Source of the DNA: Microbacterium yannicii
GTDB lineage: Bacteria; Actinomycetota; Actinomycetes; Actinomycetales; Microbacteriaceae
Length of the DNA: 64,000 bases
Direction of reading: 5' to 3'
Assembly: GCF_024055635.1 (NCBI RefSeq)
Contig: NZ_JAMXMB010000008.1
Span: 186,001-250,000 of the forward strand
The notes beneath the pieces were generated by a model. That model did not search any database. It saw nothing but the letters and a program-made list of their open reading frames with translations, and was not told the DNA's origin. Positions 48,199-56,955 of the stretch are shown here, one piece after another (within the stretch, counting starts at the first letter, position 1; every line of letters starts with the position of its first letter). Made by a program: the position numbers and the translations under genes.

Positions 48199-48219
48199 TG
48201 ATCACCGCAGTCGCGGGGA

Positions 48220-49770
48220 TTACTCCTTGTCGGCAGCGGCCTTCTTGGCCGGCGCCTTCTTGGCGGGGGCCTTCTTGGCCGGCGCCTTCTTCGCGGCAGG
48301 CTTCTCAGCTGCCTCGGCGTCCGGCGTCTCAGCGTCGGCCTTCTTGGCGGCCGGCTTGCGCGCAGGCGCCTTCTTGGCGGGCTTGGCGTCGGCTTCGGCC
48401 TCTTCGGCCTCGATCACCGCGTCGGCGTCGGCCGCGGCATCCGCGATCTCCTCCGCCTCTTCGACGACCTCGGCCTCGTCGGCGGTCTCGTCGTCAGTGG
48501 CGACGAAGCCGCTCAGGTCGACCGGGTTGCCGTTGGTGTCGACGACGGTGACCTTGCCCAGGGCGACCGCGAGGGCCTTGTTGCGCGAGACCTCGCCGAT
48601 CATGGCGGGCAGCTGGTTGCCCTCCTGCAGCGCGTTGACGAACTCCTGCGGAGCCATGCCGTACTGGGCAGCGGACTGCACCAGGTACTGCGTGAGCTCG
48701 TCCTGCGACACCTGGACGTTGACCGTCTCGGCGATCTTGTCGAGCAGCATCTGCGTCTTGAACTGCTTCTCGCTGGCCTCGGCGACCTCCGCGCGGTGAA
48801 CGTCGTCCTCGAGACGGCCTTCGCCCTCGAGGTGGTTGTGCACCTCGTCCTCGATCAGCTGCGGGGGAACCGGGATCTCGACCTGCTCGAGCAGCGTCTC
48901 GATGAGCTTGTCGCGCGCGGCGGAGCCCTGCGAGAAGGCGCCCTGCTGGGCGACGCGCTCCTTGAGGCTGTCGCGCAGCTCGCCGATGGTGTCGAACTCG
49001 CTGGCGATCTGGGCGAAGTCGTCGTCGGCCTCGGGAAGCTCGCGCTCCTTGACGGCCTTGACGCTCACCGAGACCTCGGCCTCCTCGCCGGCGTGGTCGC
49101 CGCCGACGAGCTTCGAGCGGAAGGTGGTGTCCTCACCGGCGGTGAGCGACTCGATGGCCTCGTCGATGCCCTCGAGCAGCTCGCCCGAACCGAGCTCGTA
49201 CGACACGCCCTCGGCGCGATCGATCTCGGCGTCATCGATGGTCGCCACGAGGTCCAGCTCGACGAAGTCGCCGGTGGCCGCGGGGCGGTCGACGGTGACG
49301 AGCGTGCCGAAGCGCGAGCGCAGACGGTCGAGCTCTTCGTCGATCGCGGCCTCGTCGACCTCGATGGCGTCGACCTCGACGGTGGTGCCCTCGAACGAGG
49401 GAAGGTCGAACTCGGGCCGGACGTCGACCTCGACGGTGACCTCGAGGTCGCCCGAGAAGTCCTTCTCGTTCGGCCACTCGGTGACCTCGGCCGACGGGCG
49501 CCCGAGCACGCGCAGCTCGTGCGCGGCGGCGGCCTCGCGGTAGAACGTGTCGAGCCCCTCGCTGACGGCGTGCTCGAGCACTGCCACGCGACCGATGCGC
49601 TGGTCGATGATCGGCGCGGGCACCTTGCCCTTGCGGAAACCGGGGATCTGCACGTCCTGCGCGATGTGCTCGTACGCGTGCTTGATCGACGGCTTGAGCT
49701 CGTCGGGGCTGACCGTGATGTGCAGCTTCACCCGGGTCGGGCTGAGCTTCTCGACGGTGCTGTTCACCAT
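48220..49770 (-). CDS. tig: Trigger factor with acidic and lysine-rich tail
   Basis: Ribosome-associated chaperone and prolyl isomerase of 516 residues. The N-terminal ribosome-binding domain has the signature GFRKGKVP (about 44-51), the PPIase domain spans about 155-245, and the chaperone domain continues to about 425. The last 91 residues are extra: an acidic stretch ([16 protein letters not shown]...) followed by Lys/Ala/Pro repeats ([20 protein letters not shown]). Such tails are known in actinobacterial Tig. They resemble histone H1-like tails and could bind RNA or DNA. GAGGAGAAG precedes the ATG. It is upstream of the TPR, clpP1, clpP2 and clpX genes in the usual order. Confidence 0.96.
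   Translation of the reverse strand: MVNSTVEKLSPTRVKLHITVSPDELKPSIKHAYEHIAQDVQIPGFRKGKVPAPIIDQRIGRVAVLEHAVSEGLDTFYREAAAAHELRVLGRPSAEVTEWPNEKDFSGDLEVTVEVDVRPEFDLPSFEGTTVEVDAIEVDEAAIDEELDRLRSRFGTLVTVDRPAATGDFVELDLVATIDDAEIDRAEGVSYELGSGELLEGIDEAIESLTAGEDTTFRSKLVGGDHAGEEAEVSVSVKAVKERELPEADDDFAQIASEFDTIGELRDSLKERVAQQGAFSQGSAARDKLIETLLEQVEIPVPPQLIEDEVHNHLEGEGRLEDDVHRAEVAEASEKQFKTQMLLDKIAETVNVQVSQDELTQYLVQSAAQYGMAPQEFVNALQEGNQLPAMIGEVSRNKALAVALGKVTVVDTNGNPVDLSGFVATDDETADEAEVVEEAEEIADAAADADAVIEAEEAEADAKPAKKAPARKPAAKKADAETPDAEAAEKPAAKKAPAKKAPAKKAPAKKAAADKE
48238..48297. repeat. 15-bp tandem repeats in the tig tail
   Basis: Four 15-bp units of the form (G/C)GCCTTCTTGGCCGG encode the AKKAP repeats of the trigger-factor C-terminus. 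Slippage here would add or remove five residues at a time without breaking the frame. Confidence 0.85.
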
Positions 49771-49849
49771 GCCTGTACTTCTCCTCTATCGGACCGCGCG
49801 AGGACGCGGCTGTTGAAGGTCTGGGTTCGGAATTCTGAGGGCCGTGATG

Positions 49850-49923
49850 TCGGGGCGACAGGATTTGAACCTGCGGCCTCCCGCTCCCAAAGCGGGCGCT
49901 CTACCAAGCTGAGCTACGCCCCG
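49850..49923 (-). tRNA. tRNA-Pro (TGG anticodon)
   Basis: A 74-nt cloverleaf on the minus strand with acceptor CGGGGCG / CGCCCCG, discriminator A, anticodon stem CCCGC / GCGGG around TTTGGGA (anticodon TGG) and T-arm CAGGTTCAAATCCTG. The discriminator is followed by CA, so CCA is not encoded. It is 79 nt upstream of tig and may share its transcript. Confidence 0.95.
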
Positions 49924-50142
49924 GGCGGGTTCGCACGCGTACGTGCGCCCTTTCTGTGCTCCGAGAAGCACAGTGGCCCCGAGAAGTCTAGCCGACCCGC
50001 CCGGGCAACACCTGCGCCGCGACACTCGGGCCGGCCGGCGGTGTCGGAGAGGCGGTGATCCTTCGACTACACTTGACGACGCCGCGGCGTGCCGTGGCAC
50101 GCGGTAACCGAATACGAGATGGCGCGAAAGCCCGTCGAATTC

Positions 50143-50216
50143 GGGGCTGTAGCTTAGTGGTAAAGCCTTAGTCTTCCAAACTAATGATGCGGGTTCGATT
50201 CCCGTCAGCCCCTCCA
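50143..50216 (+). tRNA. tRNA-Gly (TCC anticodon)
   Basis: Cloverleaf with acceptor GGGGCTG / CAGCCCC, discriminator T, anticodon stem TTAGT / ACTAA around CTTCCAA (anticodon TCC, reading GGA), and T-arm CGGG-TTCGATT-CCCG. CCA is encoded at 50214-50216, unlike the other two tRNAs in this window. A 19-bp copy of its 3' end recurs at 50354-50372. Confidence 0.95.
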
Positions 50217-50257
50217 ATGCCCTGTGAGACCGGCCGAAGGTCGCCCTCACAGGGCAT
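50217..50257 (+). terminator. Hairpin after tRNA-Gly
   Basis: ATGCCCTGTGAG pairs perfectly with CTCACAGGGCAT across a 17-nt loop, starting directly after the encoded CCA. No T-run follows. The 323-bp stretch 50217-50539 has no gene. It holds this hairpin, a GC-rich segment, the repeated tRNA 3' end and a terminator. Confidence 0.55.
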
Positions 50258-50353
50258 TCGCGTGGCTGCCGTAGGAACTGACGCGCTTCGGGGGTCCCGC
50301 TCCGCCAGAGGCTCCGCGCGACGCGCCAGCGGCGCGTGGAGGGGCCGAGTGGC

Positions 50354-50372
50354 CGATTCCCGTCAGCCCCTC
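50354..50372 (+). repeat. Second copy of tRNA-Gly 3' end (att-like)
   Basis: CGATTCCCGTCAGCCCCTC occurs at 50196-50214 inside tRNA-Gly and identically at 50354-50372, 158 bp apart. It covers the T-arm 3' half, acceptor 3' strand, discriminator and first C of CCA, exactly what tyrosine integrases duplicate. No integrase or other element gene lies between, so this looks like the scar of a deleted element or a decayed second tRNA. Confidence 0.8.
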
Positions 50373-50378
50373 GATCAG

Positions 50379-50405
50379 AAAGCCCCGACGAGTCGGGGCT
50401 TTCTT
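50379..50405 (+). terminator. Rho-independent terminator of the tRNA-Gly region
   Basis: AAAGCCCCGAC / GTCGGGGCTTT, an 11-bp stem with a tiny loop and a TTCTTTC tail. It lies 7 nt after the second tRNA-Gly 3' copy, where a normal tRNA terminator would lie. This suggests the original tRNA gene end was displaced from its terminator. Confidence 0.85.
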
Positions 50406-50539
50406 TCGTCCCCCGCGATGTCAGGCTCAGGCGCCGATCACCCCGCCTTCCTGATAGGCGCCCGCGCGTCATGCTGTTGCTCGCAGGCCTCGAAGCGGCA
50501 GACTGTGGATCAACCGTCCCATGGCCGGCAGGAGCCGCG

Positions 50540-51448
50540 ATGAGCAGTCCGAACCCCGCCCCGCTGCCGGGCCCGCCGAAGAAGCTGCCGCGGCGTCCGG
50601 CATCCACCCTCGCCGAGAAGTGGACGCGCATCGATGACGTCGACGTCTTCTATCGCGAGTCTCCCCGCCCCTCTCGCGACCCTCGCGTCATGGCACACGT
50701 GCACGGGTTCGGGCTGTCGGGCCGCTACCTGCTGCCGACGGCCGAAAAGCTGGCCGAGGAATTCCACACGTATGTCCCTGACCTTCCCGGCTTCGGCCGC
50801 AGCGGCAAGCGGCGGGACATGCTCGACATCCCCGACCTCGCCCGCGCCACGCTCGACTTCCTGGACGATCGCGGCGTGGAGAAGGCGACGCTCGTCGGCA
50901 ACTCCATGGGATGCCCCGTCATCATCGAGTTCGCGCACCGGTACCCCGATCGCATCGATCGCGCCGTCCTGGTCTCGCCCGCCGGCGGACTGTTCAATCA
51001 GCCGCTGCGGCGCGCGATCACGCAGCTCTCCCAGGATGCGCCGCGGGAGCCGGTCAGGATGGCGCGGGTCGCGGTGCCCGACTACGTGCGGTTCGGGGTG
51101 CCGAGCACGACCCGCATGTTCCGCGCGCTCACGCAGTATCCGTCTCTGCAGCGGCTGCTCGAGATGAAGCTCCCGACGCTGGTCGTGCTGGGGCAGCGCG
51201 ATCCGCTGCTGCCGCATGCGCACCGCGTCGACGAGATCGCCAGCCAGACCGACAGCCATGTGCTCGTGGTGATGATGGAAGGCGCCGCGCACGCGATCAA
51301 CTTCAGTCACCCCGGGCAGTTGGCCCACGTCATCCGGCACTTCATGGACGACCTGCCGATCGAGAACGATCCGTCGTGGCCGGGGCATGTGCGCCTCTAC
51401 GAGGTGCACCGCGGCAAGCACCACCCCGCGCCGAAGCCGCGAGAGTAA
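50540..51448 (+). CDS. Alpha/beta hydrolase
   Basis: Hydrolase of 302 residues. The fold shows MAHVHGFGLSGRYLLP (oxyanion HGFG), DLPGFGRSG, nucleophile S122 in LVGNSMGCPV, an acid in VVLGQRDPLLP and a catalytic histidine in MEGAAHAINFSHP. The N-terminus is proline- and lysine-rich. GGAG before the ATG at 50540 supports the start; an upstream ATG in frame would add a hydrophobic stretch without conservation. The substrate is unknown; C-C hydrolase or lipase-like members are the closest type. Confidence 0.88.
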   Translation: MSSPNPAPLPGPPKKLPRRPASTLAEKWTRIDDVDVFYRESPRPSRDPRVMAHVHGFGLSGRYLLPTAEKLAEEFHTYVPDLPGFGRSGKRRDMLDIPDLARATLDFLDDRGVEKATLVGNSMGCPVIIEFAHRYPDRIDRAVLVSPAGGLFNQPLRRAITQLSQDAPREPVRMARVAVPDYVRFGVPSTTRMFRALTQYPSLQRLLEMKLPTLVVLGQRDPLLPHAHRVDEIASQTDSHVLVVMMEGAAHAINFSHPGQLAHVIRHFMDDLPIENDPSWPGHVRLYEVHRGKHHPAPKPRE

Positions 51449-51479
51449 TTCGTCCGTGGACGAGCAGAGTCCAATGGGC

Positions 51480-52019
51480 TCACCCGAGGGGCTTCGCCTC
51501 GAGGTGCTCGCGGACATGCGACAGGTAGTGGTCGGCATTGCGGAGCAGCCCGGCGCGCTCCTCGTCGGTCAATGACCGGCGCACCTTGCCGGGCACCCCG
51601 GCGACGAGCGAGCCGTCAGGGATCTCGGATCCCTCCAGCACCACCGCTCCCCCGGCGATGAGGCATCCCGCGCCGATCCTCGCGCCGTTGAGCACCACCG
51701 CGCCCATGCCGATGAGCGAGCCGTCGCCGATCGTGCACCCGTGGACGACGGCGTTGTGGCCGACCGAGACGTTCTCTCCGATCACGACGGGCTTTCCGGC
51801 ATCCACATGCACCGACACGTTGTCCTGCAGGTTGCTGTTGACGCCCACGGTGATCGTGTCGCCATCGGCGCGGAGCACGGCGTTGTACCAGACGCTCGCG
51901 CCGCGGGCGAGAGTCACTCCCCCGACGATGCGCGCACCGGCCGCGACGAATGCCGTGGGGTCGAGATCCGGCGTCCTGCCGGCGGCGGCGAGCACGGAGG
52001 CTCCGGGGGCGACGGTCAT
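51480..52019 (-). CDS. Gamma-carbonic-anhydrase-like hexapeptide protein
   Basis: Left-handed beta-helix protein of 179 residues with repeated hexapeptides ((I/V/L)GxGxxI type) and a C-terminal helix. It has the putative zinc-ligand set of the gamma class: VSVHVDAG, then GHNAVVHGCTIG, giving three histidines, plus the RADGD and NLQDN blocks. Such proteins are named gamma carbonic anhydrase family; activity is often unproven. The ATG overlaps the stop of the acyltransferase (ATGA), so the two are coupled. Confidence 0.9.
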   Translation of the reverse strand: MTVAPGASVLAAAGRTPDLDPTAFVAAGARIVGGVTLARGASVWYNAVLRADGDTITVGVNSNLQDNVSVHVDAGKPVVIGENVSVGHNAVVHGCTIGDGSLIGMGAVVLNGARIGAGCLIAGGAVVLEGSEIPDGSLVAGVPGKVRRSLTDEERAGLLRNADHYLSHVREHLEAKPLG

Positions 52020-54163
52020 GGCTGGCCTCTCTTCGCGAGCGCGGTCTCGATGGCGGCGGTGTACCAGGGTGCCAGGGTGTCGGCGAACGTCACGGTGAGA
52101 TGGTCCTGGTCGCGGTAGATGTTCGCGCCGCCGACGACGGGGGCGCACAGCTCGGCGCCGCAGTAGACATCGGTGAAGTCGAGCAGCGTCGCCGCGTCGA
52201 GTCCGGATGCCGCCTCCTTGAGCGGATCGTCGGCGACGAGCACATCGGAGCGGACCCCATCGCATTCCGCGACGTCGCGCGTACGGAGGCACTTGTTCGG
52301 GTCGGTCTCCCAGACAGGGTTGTCGACGACGGTGATGACGGGGATGCCGCGCTCCTGCACCGTGCTCCACGCCTCGCGGTAGCCGGCGACTGCGGCATCG
52401 TGCGACGAGTCGTACCCGGCTGACGAGTACGGGGTCGTGGCCAGCGCCGCCGTGAACACGGCATCCAGGTCCGCGTCGTCGATCGCGTTCTGCACGCGCT
52501 CGCGCCACTCGGTGCAGGCGGCCCCGAAGGCTCCCGGCGTCGACAGCGGCGTCGTGTTCCAGGGGCAGGCGCCCTTGAACCACGTGACCAGCTGCCACCC
52601 GTTCTCGTCGGCCATCCGCTGGAACGTCGTGAGCAGCTGGTAGGCGTGGCTGTCGCCGATGAGGGCGATGCGCGGAGCATCGGGGTCGTCCGAGCCGAAC
52701 GTGCACGACACCGGCCTCGAGTCGGTCAGCTGCACGAAGCACTGCGGGTGCTCCGGGCGGTCGATGCCGGCGAACCCGGGCGCGGGCAGGATCTCGCCCG
52801 CGAAGTCGGCGTCGGCGCATGACGCATCGAGGACGGATGCGGCACCGAAGCACTCCGGCGGGTTCTCCTGCAGCGCGGCGATGTCGCGCGTGCCCTGGCT
52901 GTACAGCGGCGCGTTCACGAGCCATGCGGTGCCCGCGACGAGGGCGACGACCATCATCGCCGCGAGGGACGTCCACAGCGTCACCCGCGGCGGTCGCGAG
53001 GTCAGCACCTTCCAGCGGCGCGCGGGGTCCTCGACGAACCGCTTGGTCAGCCAGGCGAGCACGAAGCACAGCGCGAGGAGGGCGACGCGATGGTAGATCG
53101 TGAGCCCCCAGAAGGGCACCGACGGCGCGATGACGATCAAGGGCCAGTGCCACAGGTACAGCGAGTACGAGATGTCGCCGACGAACTGCGCCGGTCGGAT
53201 GGCGAGGATCCGCGTCGGGTACCACCAGCGGTCGGTGTTCGACGCGGCGATCACGGCGGCGGCGCCGAGCGTCGGCAGGGCCGCCATGTAGCCGGGGAAC
53301 GGCGTCTGGGCATCGAACGTGAAGGCGACGTACAGCAGGAGCAGGATGCCGCCCCATCCGAGCAGGAAGCTGCCCAAGGCGTTGCGCACCCGCAGCATCG
53401 GGATGAGTGCGATCAGCGCGCCGACGCCGAACTGCCACATCCTGCCGAACGTGACGAAGTATGCCGGCGCCGGGTTCGTGATGGTGAAGATCACGCAGAA
53501 CACGAACGAGACGACAGTGACGATCCCGAGCGCGCCGATGACGGTGCGGCGCCGCTCACCGCGGAACCACTTCACGCCGATCCATGCCGCCAGGAGCATG
53601 ATGAGCGGCCACATCACGTAGAACTGCTCTTCGAGCGACAGCGACCAGTAGTGCTGGACCGTCGTCGGAGAGCCCGCGTGGTTGAGGTAGTCCGCCGAGT
53701 TCAGCGCGAGATACCAGTTCTCGACGTAGAACGTCGACGCGAGGATCTCGCGCACCTCGTTCGGCAGGGCCGATGTGGGCATGAGGTACGGCGACATCAC
53801 CACGACGGCGCAGAACAGCAGGACGAGGAGGGATGCCGGGAGCAGCCGCCGTGCGCGCCGCGCCCAGAACTGGCCCAGCCTGACCGTTCCCGTCGCGGTG
53901 AGCTCGCGCATCAGATGCCCGGTGATGAGGAAGCCCGAGATGACGAAGAAGATGTCGACGCCGATGTAGCCGCCGGTGAGGCGGCCGGGCCAGAAATGAT
54001 AGAGCACGACGCACAGGACCGCGATGGCGCGAAGCCCCTGCACGTGCGGGATGAACCGCGACGGCTCGGCGTGCTCGGGCGAGCGGTCGCGGGGCTCACG
54101 GGTCACGGTCTTGGCGGGAACGCCCAGATCCTGCGGTCCGAGGTCGTGATCGGCGGAAGGCAC
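52016..54163 (-). CDS. Acyltransferase-3 / SGNH membrane enzyme
   Basis: Membrane enzyme of 715 residues of the OafA/YrhL type. The N-terminal acyltransferase-3 domain has about ten or eleven helices, with HVQGLRAIAVLCVVLYHFWPG (catalytic histidine), GYIGVDIFFVISGFLIT and the RRARRLLPA motif. The SGNH esterase domain lies outside, with LIGDSHAYQLL and the DQDHLT block carrying Asp and His. It probably O-acetylates a cell-wall glycan or exopolysaccharide. The GTG start follows TAACGT by 6 nt (leaderless). It is coupled to the gamma-CA-like gene. Confidence 0.92.
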   Translation of the reverse strand: MPSADHDLGPQDLGVPAKTVTREPRDRSPEHAEPSRFIPHVQGLRAIAVLCVVLYHFWPGRLTGGYIGVDIFFVISGFLITGHLMRELTATGTVRLGQFWARRARRLLPASLLVLLFCAVVVMSPYLMPTSALPNEVREILASTFYVENWYLALNSADYLNHAGSPTTVQHYWSLSLEEQFYVMWPLIMLLAAWIGVKWFRGERRRTVIGALGIVTVVSFVFCVIFTITNPAPAYFVTFGRMWQFGVGALIALIPMLRVRNALGSFLLGWGGILLLLYVAFTFDAQTPFPGYMAALPTLGAAAVIAASNTDRWWYPTRILAIRPAQFVGDISYSLYLWHWPLIVIAPSVPFWGLTIYHRVALLALCFVLAWLTKRFVEDPARRWKVLTSRPPRVTLWTSLAAMMVVALVAGTAWLVNAPLYSQGTRDIAALQENPPECFGAASVLDASCADADFAGEILPAPGFAGIDRPEHPQCFVQLTDSRPVSCTFGSDDPDAPRIALIGDSHAYQLLTTFQRMADENGWQLVTWFKGACPWNTTPLSTPGAFGAACTEWRERVQNAIDDADLDAVFTAALATTPYSSAGYDSSHDAAVAGYREAWSTVQERGIPVITVVDNPVWETDPNKCLRTRDVAECDGVRSDVLVADDPLKEAASGLDAATLLDFTDVYCGAELCAPVVGGANIYRDQDHLTVTFADTLAPWYTAAIETALAKRGQP

Positions 54164-54241
54164 GCATCGACGTTAGCCGCTGTCGCATCGCTTCTCCGCA
54201 CCGACCACCCGCAAAGCGGGTTTAGCCCAGCCTTGTCTTGC

Positions 54242-54269
54242 TTGCGGAATGACCCCTGCTGAGTAGCGT
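54242..54269 (+). promoter_or_regulatory. Promoter of dps
   Basis: TTGCGG, 16-bp spacer, TAGCGT, about 60 nt before the Dps ATG. It is one of the few places in the window with both -35 and -10 elements. The GGAG ribosome-binding site lies 3-6 nt from the ATG. Confidence 0.65.
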
Positions 54270-54330
54270 TGCACTCACTGGAGGACGACCGCCGATCTGA
54301 GCGTTCCTCCGCACGATGGAGGCCGGAGAT

Positions 54331-54813
54331 ATGACGAACACCCAGACCACCCCCGCAACCGCAGCGAACCCCGACGTCGCCGCCGCGACGGCGCAGTTCC
54401 TCACCCCCGTCGTCCTGGGCCTGCAGGCCCTGGCCGTGAACGGGAAGCAGGCGCACTGGAACGTGCGCGGCGCCAACTTCATCGCGATCCACGAGCTCCT
54501 CGACTCGGTGGTCGTTCACGCGCAGGACGGCGCGGACCAGGCCGCGGAGCGCATCGTCGCACTGGGCCTGCCCGTCGACGCGCGTGTCAGCACCGTGGCG
54601 CAGAAGACCGCGACGGCCGTTCCCGCCGGATTCACGCAGTGGGACGCGCTGATCCGCAACGTGATCACTGACATGGACACCGTCATCGCGGACGTCCAGG
54701 CCGCCATCGACGGACTGGACGAATTCGATCTGACGAGCCAGGACATCGCGATCAACATCAAGGAGTCGCTCGAGAAGGACCGCTGGTTCCTCTTCGCGCA
54801 CCTCGCAGAGTGA
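54331..54813 (+). CDS. dps: Dps-family DNA-protection / ferritin-like protein
   Basis: Protein of 160 residues that forms 12-mers, stores iron and protects DNA in starvation and oxidative stress. The interface ferroxidase site has AVNGKQAHWNVRGANFIAIHELLD and the following AQDGADQAAERIVALG. No long Lys-rich tail is present at either end, so DNA binding may be weak. GGAG and the TTGCGG/TAGCGT promoter upstream fix the start. A strong two-way terminator separates it from the convergent response regulator. Confidence 0.95.
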   Translation: MTNTQTTPATAANPDVAAATAQFLTPVVLGLQALAVNGKQAHWNVRGANFIAIHELLDSVVVHAQDGADQAAERIVALGLPVDARVSTVAQKTATAVPAGFTQWDALIRNVITDMDTVIADVQAAIDGLDEFDLTSQDIAINIKESLEKDRWFLFAHLAE

Positions 54814-54824
54814 GCTGACCGCCT

Positions 54825-54859
54825 GACGAACACCCCCGGGTCTCCCGGGGGTGTTCGTC
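54825..54859. terminator. Bidirectional terminator between dps and the LuxR-type regulator
   Basis: A perfect 16-bp stem (GACGAACACCCCCGGG and complement) with a TCT loop and GTTTC on the plus strand. It ends the dps mRNA and, from the other side, the regulator mRNA. Confidence 0.85.
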
Positions 54860-54862
54860 GTT

Positions 54863-55531
54863 TCACGGATGCTGCAGAAAGGCGAGGACGGCGAGCACCC
54901 GCCGATGCTCGGTGCCGGACTCCTCCAGCCCGAGTTTCGCGAAGATCGCGCTGATGTTCTTCTCGACCGCGCCCACGCCGATGAACAGCCGCTCGGCGAT
55001 GCTGGCATTGCTGCGGCCTTCTGCCATGAGCGTGAGGACGTCCCGCTCGCGCGGGGTGAGCGTGGCCAGCGGATCGGGCCGAGCGGACAGCAGGCCCTGC
55101 ACGACGAGCGGGTCGAGCACCGTACCGCGCTCGCGGACGCGGCGGACGGCATCCGTGAACTCGTCGAGGGACGTGACGCGGTCCTTCAGCAGATAGCCGA
55201 TCCCGCCCTCACCGCCCGCGAGCAGCTCGCGGGCGTAGACGCCTTCGACGTACTGGCTCAGTACGAGGATGCCGACGTGGGGAAGGGCGGCGCGCACCGC
55301 GAGGGCGGCTCGGATCCCTTCGTCGCGGAAGCCCGGCGGCAGGCGCACATCGAGGATCGCGACGTCGGCGTGCGCGTCACGGACCCGTGCCACGACGTCC
55401 TGCGCATCGCCCCACGCGCCGGCGGTCGTGTAACCGGCCTCGTCGAACAGCCGCACGAGACCCTCGCGCAGGAGGACCGAGTCTTCGAAGAGGACCACGC
55501 GGAGCGCAGCGGAATCGGGCGAGGCGGGCAT
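54863..55531 (-). CDS. NarL/LuxR-family response regulator
   Basis: Regulator of 222 residues. The receiver domain has the acidic pair in FEDS, phospho-acceptor D61 (AILDVRLPP), and a KDRV block with the conserved lysine. The C-terminal HTH is TLTPRERDVLTLMAEGRSNASIAERLFIGVGAVEKNISAIFAKLGL. The start is not fixed. ATG 55531 has TATTCT 6 nt upstream, while a GTG at 55555 overlaps the kinase stop (GTGA) and would add eight residues. Partner of the adjacent kinase. Confidence 0.92.
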   Translation of the reverse strand: MPASPDSAALRVVLFEDSVLLREGLVRLFDEAGYTTAGAWGDAQDVVARVRDAHADVAILDVRLPPGFRDEGIRAALAVRAALPHVGILVLSQYVEGVYARELLAGGEGGIGYLLKDRVTSLDEFTDAVRRVRERGTVLDPLVVQGLLSARPDPLATLTPRERDVLTLMAEGRSNASIAERLFIGVGAVEKNISAIFAKLGLEESGTEHRRVLAVLAFLQHP

Positions 55532-55551
55532 CCCCTCAGAATAGGCAGTGG

Positions 55552-56955
55552 TCACGATGCGACCGCCAGCGGGATGTGTGCTCCGACCGACGTCGGCCCG
55601 CCGACTGGGCTCGTGATGACGAGGATCCCGCGCAGACCCGCGACGCGCTCGCGCAGCCCCTCGAGGCCGTGTCCCGTCGTGATGACGGCGCCGCCGCGGC
55701 CGTTGTCGACGACCCAGACGTCCAGGTGCGTGGGCACGCCGCCGGTGCTGCGGCGGAGCGAGGCGCGCACCGTCGCTGCGGTGGCGCCGGAGTGCTTGAC
55801 GGCGTTGGTCATCAGCTCGGCGACGACGAAGTACACCGTCCGGGCGACCTCCTGGCTCACGGCGCGATCGATCGCCGGGTCGATCTCCACCTGCGCCCAC
55901 AGGGGCGATCCGGCCGCCAGCGCGTCGAGCGCGGCCGCGAGGCCGCGGTCCTGCAGCAGGGGCGGAGCGACACCGCTCGAAAGGGCGCGCAACTCGTCGA
56001 GCGCCGCCTTCGCGTGACCCCGCGCCTCGCGGGCGAGTTCGGCCGCGGCATCCGCGTCCCCCGCCTCGGCACGACGCTCGAGCGCGGCCAGGTCCATCTG
56101 CAGCCGCACGAGGCGCTGCTGGGGTCCGTCGTGGATGTCCCGCTCGAGGCGGCGCAGCGCCACATCCTCGGCGTGCACCGCGGCGCTGCGAGCGGCTGAC
56201 TCCGCGCGCACCTCAGCGGCGAGGTCGTCGGAGTTCCAGCGACCCAGCATGCCCGTGGCGACGGCGTGGTGACCGCGTGCCAGACCGCCGAGCACCCACG
56301 GCATGGTGGCTGTGAAGAGGATGCCGGCGACGAGGTACAGCGTGACCTCCACGGACCAGCTCGACCAGCCGCCGAACAGCCACGGCAGGTAGTCGCCGAC
56401 GAAACGGCCCCATTCGCCGTCGCGCCCGTCGCTGCCGCCTCGCGGCAGGAACGATCCCCAGAACCAGTAGGTCAGTCCGCCGAGCCCGACGCTCAGCCAC
56501 ACCGTCGTCAGTGCGAACGAGATGGTGCTGATGAGGGGGTTCACGATCATGCCGTGGACCAGGTACAGCCAGTAGTGCGCATTGCGGATGGGTCGAGTGA
56601 GCGTCATCCAGAAGCCGGTCCTGTCGGCGGTATCGCGGTTCCACTCCGGTTCGTCGATCTCGGGAAGACCGGTCAGCAGCAGCAGGAACCGGTCCGCCAC
56701 ACCGAACCCTCTCGCGAGGAGGAGGGTGAGCACGCCCAGCGGCAGGCCGATGAGGATGACCAGCAGCCCGACGCTCGTCCAGAACAGCGGGGCGAGCACG
56801 CTGATCGAGATCATCGCGAGGACGAAGACCGCGAGGAGGTAGAGGGCGCTGCCAGGAGTGCGGACCCACGCCCGCCCGTAAGAGGCCCAGAACCCGGTGG
56901 CGGGCCCGGACGCGCCCGGCTGCAGCGGGGCCGGCTCAGTGGTCGTGACGGTCAT
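55552..56955 (-). CDS. Histidine kinase with PF13796-like sensor region
   Basis: Membrane kinase of 467 residues. The first 235 residues hold hydrophobic segments near 36-57, 60-82, 128-165 and 202-225 and a loop between them (about 165-200), like the actinobacterial putative sensor domain. The HisKA_3 box has H275 in LERDIHDGPQQRLV, followed by the ATPase domain with ELMTNAVKHSGA and GHGLEGLRERVAGLRG. The N-terminus overlaps the end of the multicopper oxidase gene by 20 bp, so the three genes are one operon. It may sense a metal or envelope stress; the ligand is not visible. Confidence 0.92.
   Translation of the reverse strand: MTVTTTEPAPLQPGASGPATGFWASYGRAWVRTPGSALYLLAVFVLAMISISVLAPLFWTSVGLLVILIGLPLGVLTLLLARGFGVADRFLLLLTGLPEIDEPEWNRDTADRTGFWMTLTRPIRNAHYWLYLVHGMIVNPLISTISFALTTVWLSVGLGGLTYWFWGSFLPRGGSDGRDGEWGRFVGDYLPWLFGGWSSWSVEVTLYLVAGILFTATMPWVLGGLARGHHAVATGMLGRWNSDDLAAEVRAESAARSAAVHAEDVALRRLERDIHDGPQQRLVRLQMDLAALERRAEAGDADAAAELAREARGHAKAALDELRALSSGVAPPLLQDRGLAAALDALAAGSPLWAQVEIDPAIDRAVSQEVARTVYFVVAELMTNAVKHSGATAATVRASLRRSTGGVPTHLDVWVVDNGRGGAVITTGHGLEGLRERVAGLRGILVITSPVGGPTSVGAHIPLAVAS

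Noticed and set aside
50143..50405. Complete integrated element at tRNA-Gly
   Set aside because: Only about 140 bp lie between the duplicated ends, with no integrase or other gene. I report it as a scar only.
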